In this document: piece by piece, positions 38,480 to 50,530 of the stretch
Layout of the letters: every line of letters begins with the position of its first letter
Position numbering within the stretch: position 1 is the stretch's first letter
Source of the DNA: Acanthaster planci
Taxonomy: Eukaryota > Echinodermata > Asteroidea > Valvatida > Acanthasteridae
Direction of reading: 5' to 3'
Assembly: GCF_001949145.1 (NCBI RefSeq)
Contig: NW_019091493.1
Coordinates: forward strand, 377,681 to 441,680
DNA: 64,000 nt
Notes under the pieces: generated by a model
Database searches by the model: none
Told to the model about the DNA's origin: nothing
Seen by the model: the letters and a program-made list of their open reading frames with translations, nothing else
Program-made: the position numbers and the translations under genes

Positions 38480-38830
38480 GCTTTTAGCCTTGAAAAGTGC
38501 TATGGCACTCAAGATTTTAGTTAGCCAAAAAATTGGCACTTCAGCACTAAAATCTTGACTACTCTTTGAGATTTTGTTGCTGCAGCTTTTTTAGATTTCA
38601 GATATTTTAAGTGCTACAGGGCTTTTGATTTTAGTTAGGAGAGTGCAACCGTTCTTCAAATTTCATTTTGTTTTACTAGAACACTTTAAATTTTAGTCTT
38701 GAAAGTGCTATATTGCTTGAGATTTCAGTAAGTCTTGTCAGTACTTCAGGTTTTTGGTCTTGAAAGTGCCATAGCAGTTTGGATTCTAGCTAGTCTGGTT
38801 CTAGTATTTCAGCACTAAAATCTTAAGTAG
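38480..38830. repeat. Degenerate tandem repeat of about 60 bp
   Basis: The word CTTGAAAGTGCTAT and variants recur near 38489, 38698 and 38758, with a weaker one near 38606. Each is followed by a GATTTTAGTTAG-like segment. The last two are 60 bp apart. TCAGCACTAAAATCTT appears twice. Much diverged. Confidence 0.5.
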
Positions 38831-41179
38831 AGTATTCACTTTTGTCGCCACACCTATATTTACCGTATTCATAGTACATGTATACAATTACTTCATCATC
38901 ACATTCAGTGTGTTTAGTATTTCTGCATGCAGGATCTGTGTGTTCTTTATGTCTTCTTAAGTTGATGTAGATGTGTAGATGTGTACACATGCTGTGCTCC
39001 TGTTTCTTTGAAGTTTTAAGCAACTGTTCTCATGCAACACCTACATGTACATTCAGTGTGAGATGGGTTTTATGTAAAAGGAATAAATACACCATGCACA
39101 TACATGTACATGTACATGTATTTGGTTGGTCTGAAAGATTTGTTGAAGACCAGCTTAGGTGAATGGGTGCTGACAATGACCAGTGCTTTGGCTTTAGCCA
39201 TTATCAGCATCCATTCTTCAGAGCCAAGCTACTGGCCAAGCGCATGCTTTTTCCCATTTGTACCTTTCAAGTCAGTGAGACTAAAATATACATACGCAAC
39301 GATTGCATTCAACAATTTTACTTCCCTTTTTTTTTCAAACACCCTCTTGCCATGTTGTGGACATGCCTGTTACAAGTAGTTGTAAACAGTCTCCTAATAT
39401 GGAGTTTGGCACGTGATGGGTGCCGTGCGAGTCGGCAAAGAATGTGATAAGCAAGTGTAAGGACTCTAAATATGAACTCATCGTTAATAAGTGAAACTTG
39501 TGAATGTTCAACCAATACAAGGGCAAAGTGAAGATTTCGTTGGAGTCTGAAGTTCGTTTGACACCAGAAAAGTATTTAAGATCGGCCAGCCAGTGCCTAA
39601 CTGTTTAAGACTGGCTGTGTTATGGGCTTCTTCAGCAATAGGAATGGCTAACCGTCTCAGGTATTTATGAATAGATGTTAACAGTTGGCAATTTCAAAGT
39701 TTGCGATGAACTGCAGAACTGCTGAACTTTGTTCATTGGCTAACACACCAGCCCGGCCTATTCATCAGCAGAAATCCATCACATAAACTCATCAAAATGG
39801 CAGTGATATTTTATTACACCCCTGCCATTGAACCCATAAATTTTTTGCCTTGACCTCCAGCAAATTCTGAGGTGCTCTCCTGTGCCTTGGCAACAAAGAC
39901 AACACGATCCAGTAATTGGTGGCAATTCAATAAAAGGAATGAATTATAGCAGCCATTGCAGCGTCCTTGGCCAGACTTGCCCGTTGCTGGTCAGAGGTGT
40001 TGCACCATCTGACCATTAATAACTATCCCCGGTTGCCCTTGGCTACCTGGACAAATTCTGTCTCAATTTGAGCTGAGCAGAGTAGCAATGATTGAAGTGT
40101 ATCTGTCCGTCGTCTGTGTTCACCATTTGTTGACTTTTTTTATTTCAATTTGAACGATTTTTTTTTTGTAATTCCTGGCATGAGTTACATGTATTTCCCG
40201 CTGGGCAGCTGTCTGAACTTTGTCTGTTTGCCGGAACCTTGAATCTTGTTTTGTAGTAAATTTTCATTAATTTTCAAATGTACATATTTGTATTTATCCA
40301 TCATGACATTTCAAAAGTATTCTCTTGCTGATTAAGTGCGAAATTGCTTCATCTTTGAGAGTGAATGTTAGTGTTAAATTGATGGAGCTTGAAATGTAAA
40401 TCATAGATGAATTTACATGTGGCACACAGGGTGATAATCTGAAGGTAGATGTTCCCATGTGCAGTCATATTCTGACTTGTTATCTTGCCTTACCTTCTTC
40501 AATGCAGATTTTCTTCCTTATTTTTTACGTGGTGAATGTCAAAGTCCTGATCTTGGAAACCATGACAACCAATTTGTCGCTGTCAGCCACTCCAAGGTCA
40601 GGCGGATTAATCTAAAAGGATCGTGTCATGCACAGAGAAAGATTCTTGGGCATCATCGCTGTTTATCTTGCCCTTCTGAAAACACCAGCAAAAAAAAAAG
40701 AAAAAAAAAGAAATCCTTATTAGCTGGCCGCCCGCGTATATTTGGCTGTGGTGAGTGTTTGTAATGACACTCACGTCCCCCCGCATGTTTTCACAGGCCC
40801 TCTCTAATGGAAGTCTCCCTACGTGATGTATTTACACTCTACCTTGTCTCCCCATTCCCTTCAATGTAGCATGGCAGAAGTGCTACTGGAACCTGCTTTG
40901 GGGAAAGACAGAAAGATCGCAAAGTTGATTGTACCTGTCAAGGTCACTCATGTTGGGTGAAAGTGGAAGAGACTGATTGGCTCGTACAAACTTTGGAAGG
41001 GTCACACAAATTTTCTCAGTTGGTACTTTGGGCAAAGAGTGTGTTATGCATGGCCCAACCTATGGTACTTGTGTGTGCCCACCCCACTATACTTGTACAT
41101 GTAAGTCTGATGCTGCGGGAGAGCCTTTTGAGTTCTACAGGTATTTAAAAGATATTGGGTAATAGAAATCAGTGGGAGC
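38831..41179. other. No gene recognised
   Basis: Only a hexamer cluster and ordinary DNA. A weaker X-box-like GTTGCCCTTGGCTAC lies at about 40032-40046. Confidence 0.35.
39040..39122. repeat. TACATG-rich cluster
   Basis: Contains TACATGTACATGTACATGTA at about 39101-39121 and a shorter run near 39042. Confidence 0.6.
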
Positions 41180-41465
41180 CAAAGATCATATAGCGCTGCA
41201 TAGCAGCGCAAGATGGAGAGCTTCACCGTGAATACACGCAAAACATTGTAATCGCATGGGCGCCATTTCAGCAAGTGATACGCCTGCGCAATGCGCATTA
41301 ATGCAAAGGCGCAGGCGCCGCGGCAGGCATGTACACCTGGTGCACCTGCGCCTGTGCATTACCTTGAACTGCGCAGGCGTGTTGCTTGCTGAAACGGCGC
41401 CCATGGTAATGACACCTTTTGGGCAGAGTGATCCATCTTGCACCTTCGGCGCTATACGATCTTTG
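41180..41465. mobile_element. GC-rich fold-back element
   Basis: The two halves are near reverse complements. CAAAGATCATATAGCGC on the left pairs with GCGCTATACGATCTTTG on the right, and GGGCGCCATTTCAGCAAG (41258) pairs with CTTGCTGAAACGGCGCCC (41385). The arms are about 140 bases with a short GC-rich centre. It is much richer in GC and CG than its surroundings and has no transposase. Read as RNA it would form one long hairpin. Confidence 0.6.
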
Positions 41466-42756
41466 ATGGGAACTGCCAATGTTTCTCACCCATTTACTGT
41501 CTGTATTTCTCAGAATATCAGGCCGAGTGATGGCATCAAAACAAAAAAACTGAACCTGCTCTTTTTTGGGGGTAATCTTTTCTACACACAGGATCTTACA
41601 TGTATCTCTTAGTTTCTTATGTTTTTTGTCTTGGTCCTTGCTTTTTTCTTTTTTCTCCAGTGCCCCCCAGCAAATACACTGTGCACATTTGCTACAGGCA
41701 CTGTGGATCATTTCCTGCTCTGTGTGAAGACATGCTTAGAAATCTGTGATACCCTAACAGGTGTACATGTATGTATGTGCGCAAATACGTAGATCATGTA
41801 ATCATGCCAGTCCACTTCCATTCTTTAAAGGTCTGGTCTCAACATCTAGCACATCTGTCTTTAACTGTTGTCTATCCTGCCAGTGTATCTTGTGTTGTCT
41901 CATGTCTCCTGTCTTATGTTTCTTGTCCAGTCTGAACCATTGTTCGTGTAAATAGGGAAAGCCAAAAGCATAGTGCTTTTTTCCCCTACATGTTGGTAAT
42001 AATTTAGACTGTGAACAATTATCAAACTTGATACACCAGTTCCCATTAATTGTTGCAACAAATTTCACTGTTTGTATGTTTTTGATGTACTTGGGATTTC
42101 ATATTTCGCCGACATGAAATAAACTCCTCTTTCTCTCTCTCTCAAAAAAAGAAAGAAATCTTTGTCCACGTATCACATTTCTACCTTTTTTTTCCCTGTC
42201 TACCCTTTGAGCCACATCCCAGATTTTCACTGAATCCCACTGAATCGCAACATCGTCTGTTTCTCGTTGCTCCTCTGTGTCTTTCTTTCCCTCATCAAAT
42301 CAGGCCTACTCTGTGACAGCTCTACGTCACTGCCGCTCGTTACCCTTATTAGCCCTGCTTCATTCTCAAGGCAGTGTTACCTCGACCCTGACATTTTGCG
42401 ACAAATTTCTCAGCTCTCCACCCTGGAATTTTCATTCATATTACCAAATTGATGGAATTGATGAAGAGTAAAAAAAAAAGGAGAAAAATCATGCCATGGC
42501 CAGTCTTCAGACGCTTGTTTGTTTGCTGTGATGAGTTGCCAATGTAGAACCATTTGGGTTTATCCTGTCCTACCCCTTTTAAGTTGATTATTCTGAAGTA
42601 TGCTGTCCCCAAGGACAGGCTGTCTCCTTGAGAGGAGTCTAAAAGGGTTAAGCCATTCAAGGAGAATTTTCTCTTTGAAAAGGAGTCGATTTGGGTGAAG
42701 ATTTTGGCTCATGGCTCATGCATAATTGCTCCACATTATAGAAAGAGGTGTGTCTC

Positions 42757-42940
42757 AAGGTATCCGCCTTGAGCAGAAGCACGCCCTCATTGGTTGAAAA
42801 GAGCCATGTTGGTGGGAAGCATTCATTTTGTTGGTAGTGACGTAAGCATAACGCGTACACGTTTGAACTGGCGAAGTGCAACTCCCACCGACGGAGCCTC
42901 TGTTGCTAGGAAAATTGCGTCCTCTCTTGGTCCCACTTGG
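42757..42940 (+). repeat. Dispersed repeat, copy 1
   Basis: Aligns with 55583-55770 in the same orientation. Shared blocks include GAGCAGAA, GTGAAAAGAG or TTGAAAAGAG, TTCATTTTGTTGG, and near the right end AAAATTG followed by CCTCTCTTGGT. No inverted ends or ORF are seen, so the type is unknown. Confidence 0.55.
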
Positions 42941-43451
42941 GGCAAATGAATTTCATGTAAATGTTCCCTTATAAGTTACTGGAAAGCAAGAAAAATTTCA
43001 GTTAATGATTTTCTGTTAACTACATGTACATCTTGTTGATCATATTTTGGTCGAGTTTTTACCAGAGAGCACTTAAGTATGGTGCTACATGTATGTATCC
43101 GGTTTTTTTGGAGGGGGGGTTGTGCTTCTGTATGCAGAGTTACCTGTACATTAAAGATGCACAGACACAGACTTATCTGAAAGCATTATTACTGCGCTAC
43201 TGTGGCACCTTAATCAGGTGCAAAGGGATGCATGTTAGTGGAGAAGCATATGGACCTGTAGACCCTACCAGTACAGCAACCATTTGCTTCTAATTCTGGT
43301 CACTGGATTGTTCCAGTAGCCACTGGTCCATTTTGCCTGGTAGGACAATTTTTTTCATTTCAGAACTTGCTCTATATGTTGCCAGTGATGGTCTAATTTC
43401 CCGGTCTCATTCATTCAGCAAAGTACATGTATATAATACCAACATTTCACC

Positions 43452-43519
43452 GTGTCAGTTGCAACAAGGTCGTAACTTGTTTTTGTACATGAGATACGAC
43501 CTTGTTTCACCGACGTGTT
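43452..43519. other. Stem-loop with 12-bp perfect stem
   Basis: AACAAGGTCGTA at 43463-43474 and its exact reverse complement at 43495-43506 enclose a 20-base loop. Looser pairing may extend the stem outwards (CGTGTCAGT against ACGTCGGTG). The size suits a small hairpin RNA, but there is no evidence of expression. Confidence 0.35.
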
Positions 43520-44541
43520 GATTTGTTGAAAGGAGTTTTGTATCTACATGTGAATGAATTACAAGTGCCTTGACTCTTAAAACCTTGGGCAAGTTCGATC
43601 AAGGACCATAGTTAAACATAGTTTTACTAACTCTGATGGAACGCATGGTAGTCACCGATGGTTGGACTGGTCTAGTCAACTATTCACAACCAGCCCGTCG
43701 AGGTTGGTCGCATTGTTGTTTACCATAAACCGTTTTTAATATCACAGTGTAGAAAGCATCAGTATAAGAAAAATTCTGTTTAAGAAAAAACACTATGCCA
43801 CTAGTAAACAACCATGTCACTGTAATTTTTGCTATTTTGCCCTTCCGCAGCCACTTTTCTCCCTTTTGGCCTCATGACCTGACAATGGTTGACTAGGGTC
43901 GTTTGCACTTCAACTTAATTAACCACTTCGGGCTGGGGGCATTTATAAATGTTGATTCTGCTTGGCCGGAGTAATTTTTGTTTTTTCTGTTTTCAAGATT
44001 CTTAAAAATTCATATCTTCATTTACGGGACACTTACACCCACAAGAATGACTGTCTGGTTCCCTACTCTAATCTGACAGACAACATCTATTGATGCCGGA
44101 ATATATCAGCCAGGCCTGCTGCCTTGTAATAAGGGCCCAGATTTTGTGGTGTTACTTCTTTTATTCCCAAAACTGGCACAGTGCGCTGCTGACATCTTTT
44201 CAATAGGGTCCAGATTAACGTGCAGCAGTACTGTGTGGCTTGCACTGAATGCCAGAAACAGTGGTACACTGTTTCAAAACAATGCTGGATTATCTCCACT
44301 ATTGACGGTGAAAAAAATGCTGGTAATTCCTAGCAGCCAGGTCTTTTGTTCCGAGTACAGTCTTTTGTTACAAGGCCCAGTTCCCTTGTGTCTGATTTTG
44401 GACATACCGGCTGTGCATATAAAGAATATTTGTCTGAAACCGTGCTCCCCAGCAGCAAGTGGTTAAAGGGCCTTGAGCTCAATGACTCTTTGTTTCACGA
44501 TGTTAAAGAAGTATGTTTCTTATTTGTTTCTGCCTATGCAG

Positions 44542-44625
44542 GAGGTTGAGGTCACTCAGCAGAGACTAGCATGCGAGAATCTTGAGAAGGCTCTCTCTGA
44601 AGAAAGAAGAAAGTGTACTGATGTG
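44542..44625 (+). CDS. RIMBP2: RIM-BP-like exon 1 of those visible (28 codons, coiled coil)
   Basis: An 84-nt exon in phase 0. The acceptor is a pyrimidine-rich tract ending TATGCAG just before GAGGTTGAG; the donor is GTGAGT at 44626. The peptide starts EVEVTQQRLA and ends ERRKCTDV, is rich in Glu, Lys and Arg, and has leucines at positions 9, 14 and 18. Its length is exactly four heptads. By recall it resembles the RIMBP3 stretch LERELDQRRRECQEL. The frame stays open upstream, with ATG at 44536 two codons before the acceptor, so an alternative start here cannot be excluded. Upstream exons, not firmly identified, must end in phase 0 to join it. Confidence 0.7.
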
Positions 44626-45462
44626 GTGAGTTGTTTTTCTTTCGTCATTAGTAATGGAATCATTCGAATTTTCCACCAGTTGCGCATCCTGTATCCAACG
44701 CTTGGTACTAAGGTGCCCGTGCCCGTCTCCATGCTTGGAGATGCGTACAAGCTTGCTGAGTAAGCCTCGATCTTCTCAGGGACCTAAAATGGAGGAGTTG
44801 AGGTTTTAGAAATTTGGTCCTGCAGCGGATTTCACAAAACTTTACGAAATGGTTTAACTCCACTCATGCCACATTTTATTGCATAAGTTGCACGACAAAT
44901 TAAGACCAATTTCATGAATTTCCTGCCACTTACGCAACAGATTTTGGGTGGTGTTGGTTGTGTCAAATGAAGAGAAACTAAATGATTTGACAAGCTCATC
45001 GTGTTTGGTTAACTTTGTTGTAGAAGGAAATGAAAAACTTGTTTGGTTTTAAAAGAACTTTGAAATTTTCACCCGGTTCCAATGAAGAAAAGACAAAAAC
45101 TTTTCAAAATGGCAAGTGGAGGTGATTGATCGACTGTTTGATGACTGATGCTATATTGGAAGGGAACAGCCGCCAGTTTATTATTAAAACATGGTACTGC
45201 TATGCAACTTCTCTTCAAATGGAATGTAAGTATAATTGTGCAGCTATGGCATAAATTTGTGCCGCGAGGCTTACGAGTGGTTAAAGTCACGCCATGTTTC
45301 GTGAAATCGGCTGCTGGTGCCAGATCCCTGGAGTTACTTGCATGGCGGTGTCTTTCAGCTTGGAGGATTGTATCCTCTGTGTGTACATGCACCAAACACC
45401 ATAGAAAGGCTGGGATATTTGATTTTGTTTTCAAGAATGAAAACTTCTGATTACTTTGACAG
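44626..45462 (+). other. Intron between visible exons 1 and 2
   Basis: An 837-bp GT-AG intron. I see no known repeat in it. A pseudo-exon with a fair GTAAGT donor at 45223 is discussed among the rejected items. The stretch around 44850-44960 has the look of dispersed repeat DNA, but no second copy is in the window. Confidence 0.65.
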
Positions 45463-45552
45463 TCGACAGACTACCAGAATGCACTAATCCAGAACACAGC
45501 CTTAGCCAGGAAGAACGCGGAGCTACAGGAGAAAATAAACCTTCTAGAACAT
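45463..45552 (+). CDS. RIMBP2: RIM-BP-like exon 2 (30 codons, coiled coil)
   Basis: A 90-nt exon in phase 0. The acceptor ends TTTGACAG before TCGACAGAC; the donor is GTGAGT at 45553. It encodes a peptide starting STDYQNALIQ, with core TALARKNAELQEK and end INLLEH. The arrangement of a short ALxxN motif followed by AELQEK fits the RIMBP3 stretch ALLKNAWLAEENGRLQAK as I recall it, which is the strongest single link to the family. A second AG seven bases inside would break the frame, so 45463 is chosen. The intron before it is only 837 bp, the shortest in the visible gene. Confidence 0.75.
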
Positions 45553-48500
45553 GTGAGTAGAACAAGATTTTGACTCCTTTATAGCCTGACAACTTCCCCA
45601 ATTCACAGAAATGCAAAACTCTGAAATCTGACGAGCACAGACATGCCCAACTTGGCCACAGTGGTATTACGTAGGCCTTAGTGTCTTGGTATTGCTCCCT
45701 AAAAATGTAGGTTGAGTTGGCTCAAATTTTGGATGGAAGCAAATTGGGCACGGTGCTCCAGTGAGAAATTGAAGGAAAAGTTCCTTTTCTGCTTTTGTGT
45801 GCTCTGTGCCATGTTTGATTCAGCAGTGTTTGGAAACTGAGCATATTTTGGCATTTGATGTTTCTTTTCACAAGTTGAAGAAATTAATTTTAGCAGAAAA
45901 AAAGGTAGGAAGGAATCCTTGAAATCATAAAAACTAATAAAACCAAATAAGACCAAGCAATTTCCCTTTGCCAGAAAACAGACAAATGAACAATGTTGTC
46001 CCATTGTGTTAGGTTTGGCTGAAATACAGTCACGTACACCAATCAGATGCATCACTTTTGTAATTTAGCTTTTTCGTACCCGAGAATTTCAATTTACAGA
46101 AGACCGGGCCGTCAACCGTAATGGCAAAGGAGAAATCTTATTTTTTTTGTATCGAGTATGATGCATCATAAGTGGAGCAAAAACCTGCAGAATATGTGGA
46201 GCCTGGCCATGGTAAACATGTCATGACATGTTCCAGATAAAAAAGGAGACCAGTGAATGATCCGTCTTACTTTCTGTCAGACTATCAAAGAGGTTTCCTT
46301 TATAAGTGCGCACTTGGTAGCAAAGTAATGGTTCTGCAGGGAAAAAGACATGGAATAGGATTTTGGATTCTTGAAAAGAAATAAGCATTCACCTTACAAG
46401 TTGGGTTGCAGTGTCATGAGATGTGAAACAAATGAGACATTGTATGCAGGCAGAAACACAAGGTGTAAATGTTGACAGCTGAACTTTGTAATGGGCACAA
46501 GGCTGGGTCTGAGGCCCGGGTCTGAGGCTTATGCCTGGAGCCCATTGCCATGTGGATGAACATAAACCCGTAGCCCTGAAACCCAATTTTCGACAGGAGA
46601 AGCTTCTCTCTAGCTATCAGATGTGATTCCATGATGTCCAGTTTTTTAAACTCAGTACAGTGATGTATGGTGGGGTATGCTAAACACCTGTGTTCATGTA
46701 CAGGGCTATTAGCATAAGGCTTAGCAGTGGGTTTGGACGTGTACTTATGATTTTTAAACAAGAAGAGCTTTCCATTGGCTTGCTGCACAGTTTTGAGCAT
46801 AGCGAATGTTGGAATGATTTACTGCAAACACGTCCACAATCTGGAGCCAGTAATACTAAACCACTCAGTTTTCAGAGGAGGCTGCCTGGCTGTCCTCTAC
46901 TGTATACCAGAATGATGTAAAAACTTGTTTTCTAAATCATACATTGTATGTATTGTAGTAGTTATTTTTGCAAGGGAAATTCTCTCGCTTTGTTTGTGGT
47001 TGTTATTTGCTTAAAATACACATGTACATGTAACGCAGCAATACTTTTTCTGTTAATACGGTCCACCTCTGTGACAGGGGGTTTGATCCGCCCAAACTGA
47101 CTTGCGGATTGAGTTTCTCAGTCTCTACCTTATTCTGTAGATGTTCCCTGAGTATCATTCTGGGTTCTCATCCCATCAGCTTCATCAGTCTTCAGAGACA
47201 CAGTGAGCCCTTGCACTTTGGAGAAATATTGTATGTAATGACAAGAAATACTCTGTTAAGAAAAAAAGGGAGAAAAAAATTAAACTATTCAGTTTGAATT
47301 CGACTTATGCGACGACTTATCACGAACAGCTTTATGACCTTTCACTGTGCAGCATCAGCACAGACGTTTATGTATCAGACTGAAAGCCCACCAGCCATAA
47401 ATCACCGGGCATATAGTATTTGATCAAAACCATCGCTGACAGATTATTATCAAATTTAATAATAAGTGATGGCCTCCCGTCATTGGTTTCGCCCGGTCTG
47501 CCTCAAACCCCCCCTCGCTACTGAGAAACACATCGGCCGACCACGCATTAAATATTAAAACCCCTGTCGCACCGACAGTGCCTCAAAAGACCTGCCTCTT
47601 TCCTGATCAGTTGCTGTTACAGGGAGGATCCATTCGTGAATTCTTTTGCAATGGAAAGTGAAATCGGGGAGGAAAAAAAAGGAAGCTTCCGTCTCAAAGA
47701 TCGTAATCGCTGGTTTTAATTGCTGAATACATTAAACCCTGGGATCGTGGGGCTCTTAAGCCAGGCATGGCTAGCGCACATCTAAAAGATTTCCAAAATG
47801 TGTTCCGACAGATTACATCCAGCGTCCAATTTCTTTTTTTACACATCTGAATGGAAAGTAGACCATGCCTCTATTCTTATCCCTTATATCCCTAAAAGCT
47901 CTCATTGGCAATTCACTGGAACGTGCTTTTAATGAGAATTTGTGGTACGTTGGGTTTTTTTGGTCTTTAACGAGGTGTGTCATGAGATTGAAGAAGACAA
48001 TTTTTGAGCTCCATCCCCCATTTATAGTTGCCTTTGCGGTGGATGCCGAAAGACTGACCGGGGAAATTATCGACAACCACGTAATGCGAGGGAAGCAAGC
48101 GTTTAATGACCGGCAAAGTCCTAACATGAATTTCTGTGACCATCGGACTTAGTGGATTTCTGAGGTGGAAAGTGAGCCCCAAATCAGCAAACACAGACAT
48201 TGCCTTTTGCTTCATGACGTATTCAAAATACACAGCTTTGGAAAATAAAGACCTGACAATCCTGACACCTCATTTATGATCTGTAAAACAAAATTAAGCT
48301 ATTTGTTATGTGTTGTTTCATCTTTTAATTTGAATTGGCAAAGCAGTGAAAGAATTCTGCAGTCCTGTACTTGTGTACTTTTTGTGAATGTATTTGTTGA
48401 TTTCATGAAACAGTTTTACCTTTAAAAAGTCACATTGAAAGGAAAAGCAGGTAATTGAGAATCTTGTTACCTTCATCGTTGAATAAGAATATTAAATTGG

Positions 48501-50251
48501 AAGAAAATCACTATTTGGACACTGAATTAGGTTTTATATCTAAATTCGGCTTATTCAGCATTCATAAGATTGTCTCGGATTTTGTTTTCTTTAGATAACT
48601 GTTGAAGGTCAGAACTTACGTGATGGTTTCCAATTTTTGTGTTACCGCGTCATAATATAGTCCTCGCAAACCAAAGTGTGTTCCATCATCAAAAGTTAGT
48701 ATGGAGTTATTCAATCAGAATATAACCTTGGCTACTTGTCGGGTGACTATTTCAATTGAATATGCGAATCAAAGACAGTCTCGTCATGGCAACTGTCTAA
48801 TTTTCATGTGGAAACCAGTAATTGATCATCAGCGCATGTAGTCATTGTATGGTGGGCCGAGGTGTATGCATTGGCCATTTACATGTGATAATCAGATAAA
48901 ACCTGTGTAACGTGCTTTTTGCCAGAGGGTTTCAATGACAACAAAGACGTTTATTTCCTCTCAGGAAAAAAAACTGACCTTGGAAATGTAAATTAATTTC
49001 CACTGGTAAATTGAACTTATTACCTCCTTCAGAGCTGACACGCGTCTTTGTCAGGACCATTCGTGCCCGGTGCAAACAATTTGATTTTCTTTTACTTGCT
49101 GTAAAGGCACCGTTGGACCAAAAAGAGGAGTCTTTTGTCCGCTTTTCAGAATGAAGACATTTTTGACGTTCCTCTCTTTGTCAGTTGACTTATGCCTGGC
49201 ACAAGCAATCTTGCTGTACGCTTTAGAAAAACAGAAGCTGTTTTTGACTCGCCATAAAGGCACGGCCGCCACAAAAGAAGGAACCAAAAATTGGCTTTGT
49301 GCACTGATTTGTCAACCTTTGTTGTGAGCACAAACAGCACGCATGCATTGGGGCTGTATCCAAGTCCTTCTAGTCTGAAAACATCATGCTGGGAAAACTA
49401 GACAGGATTGCTTGAGCACTTTGATTGTAGATTATGTGATCCTACGGTAGCTAGAGATTTGAACATTTCTACAGAATAGCCATGCTGAGAAAATAACTGG
49501 TTTGTGTACATAGCATTTTGCCATGGTGCCAATGATCTCAAAGTCAGTGCCAGGGGGGGGGGAGTTTCCCCCTTTGAAGGAAAACTGCAATAAAGAGTCT
49601 TTTTTTTTAGAATCCAAAACACAAGCATGTCAGAAGCGGTATGTCAGCGTATTCCACCTTTCTGAAGATTGGGAGGCCTTTTCTTACATTCTGTTAGTTA
49701 AAAGAAAAAGCTCCGGCCCCCAGGCCACATTCCTTTCACTGTGGCAAGCTCAGACATTGTCACATTGCTGCTCATTTAAATAACACAACATCTGCGCTGA
49801 GGATGGAGGATTGCTAAAAAAAAGCCTCCTTCCATATTTCAGTATGAGAAGTGACTTAAATAACTAAATGGCACTAAATCAAAATAAACTTGAAAAAAAA
49901 AAGGCAAGAGCAAACAACTGGATTCTCATCTTGGCTATTGCTTTACTATTAATTACCACTCCATCATCTTTCAAGTTTGTTTTTAAAATTGTTTTCCGTC
50001 CTTATAACCTGGTTGCCAGCACACACCCTAGTGGTGCGAGACTGACACGTTTTGAATGGTTGTCACGAGCTAGAACCACGGGCCTGACACGCAGACTTCA
50101 CACCATGGACACTCAGCACATCAGAGTCCCTGGAAGCCGTGCTGGGCACATTATGGACAGTCCAGTGCCTTGCTTGCTCTGGGCTTGTAATGTTATTTGG
50201 GTTGATGAAGCGGCTGCGGTTGACGGTGTGCTCTCCACTGGACCTGTTGTG

Positions 50252-50530
50252 TTGTTATTTTGTTTTGTTTTAATGGCGTTTTCAGCAACTCAGGCTATTA
50301 TCTCCAATAATTGTACGTTTATTCGTACACCTTATTAATCAGCATCACATTACGGAGTTAGGAAGAAGGTCCAGTTTTAGAGGCAGGAGGGAACCGTAGT
50401 ACCCGGAGAAAAACTGCGAGAGCGAGTATGGACTGTAAACCAAATGCATTTAAAGCCTGGGCCAAGCCGGGACTCGAACCCGGGCCTCATTGGTGCAAAG
50501 CGAGGAAAGAACCGCTACACTAACCCGTTG
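50252..50530 (-). mobile_element. tRNA-derived SINE copy 3, best preserved
   Basis: On the minus strand, box A TAGTGTAGCGGTT is at 50510-50522 and a perfect box B, GGTTCGAGTCC, at 50470-50480. The body block shared with the other two copies is near 50375-50395, and the tail is an AAAAC-rich run at 50255-50272. A possible target-site duplication GTTGTG flanks it (left near 50246, right near 50527). It sits antisense in the large intron of the RIM-BP-like gene. The conserved body may correspond to a deeply shared SINE core domain, which I cannot verify. Confidence 0.65.

Noticed and set aside
41186-41612. Overlapping open frames on both strands with mirrored peptides
   Set aside because: The mirror effect comes from the fold-back element, not from two genes.
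45184-45222. Possible small exon with a GTAAGT donor in the 837-bp intron
   Set aside because: The peptide is not coiled coil, the acceptor is weak, and joining the flanking exons directly keeps the family pattern.
49868-50338. 156-codon open frame with hydrophobic segments
   Set aside because: Its end runs into a SINE tail and body, and the start follows an A-rich tract; no family resemblance.
50465-50525. tRNA gene on the minus strand
   Set aside because: Box A and box B are good, but the sequence continues into a body shared with two other copies and an A-rich tail, which marks a SINE.
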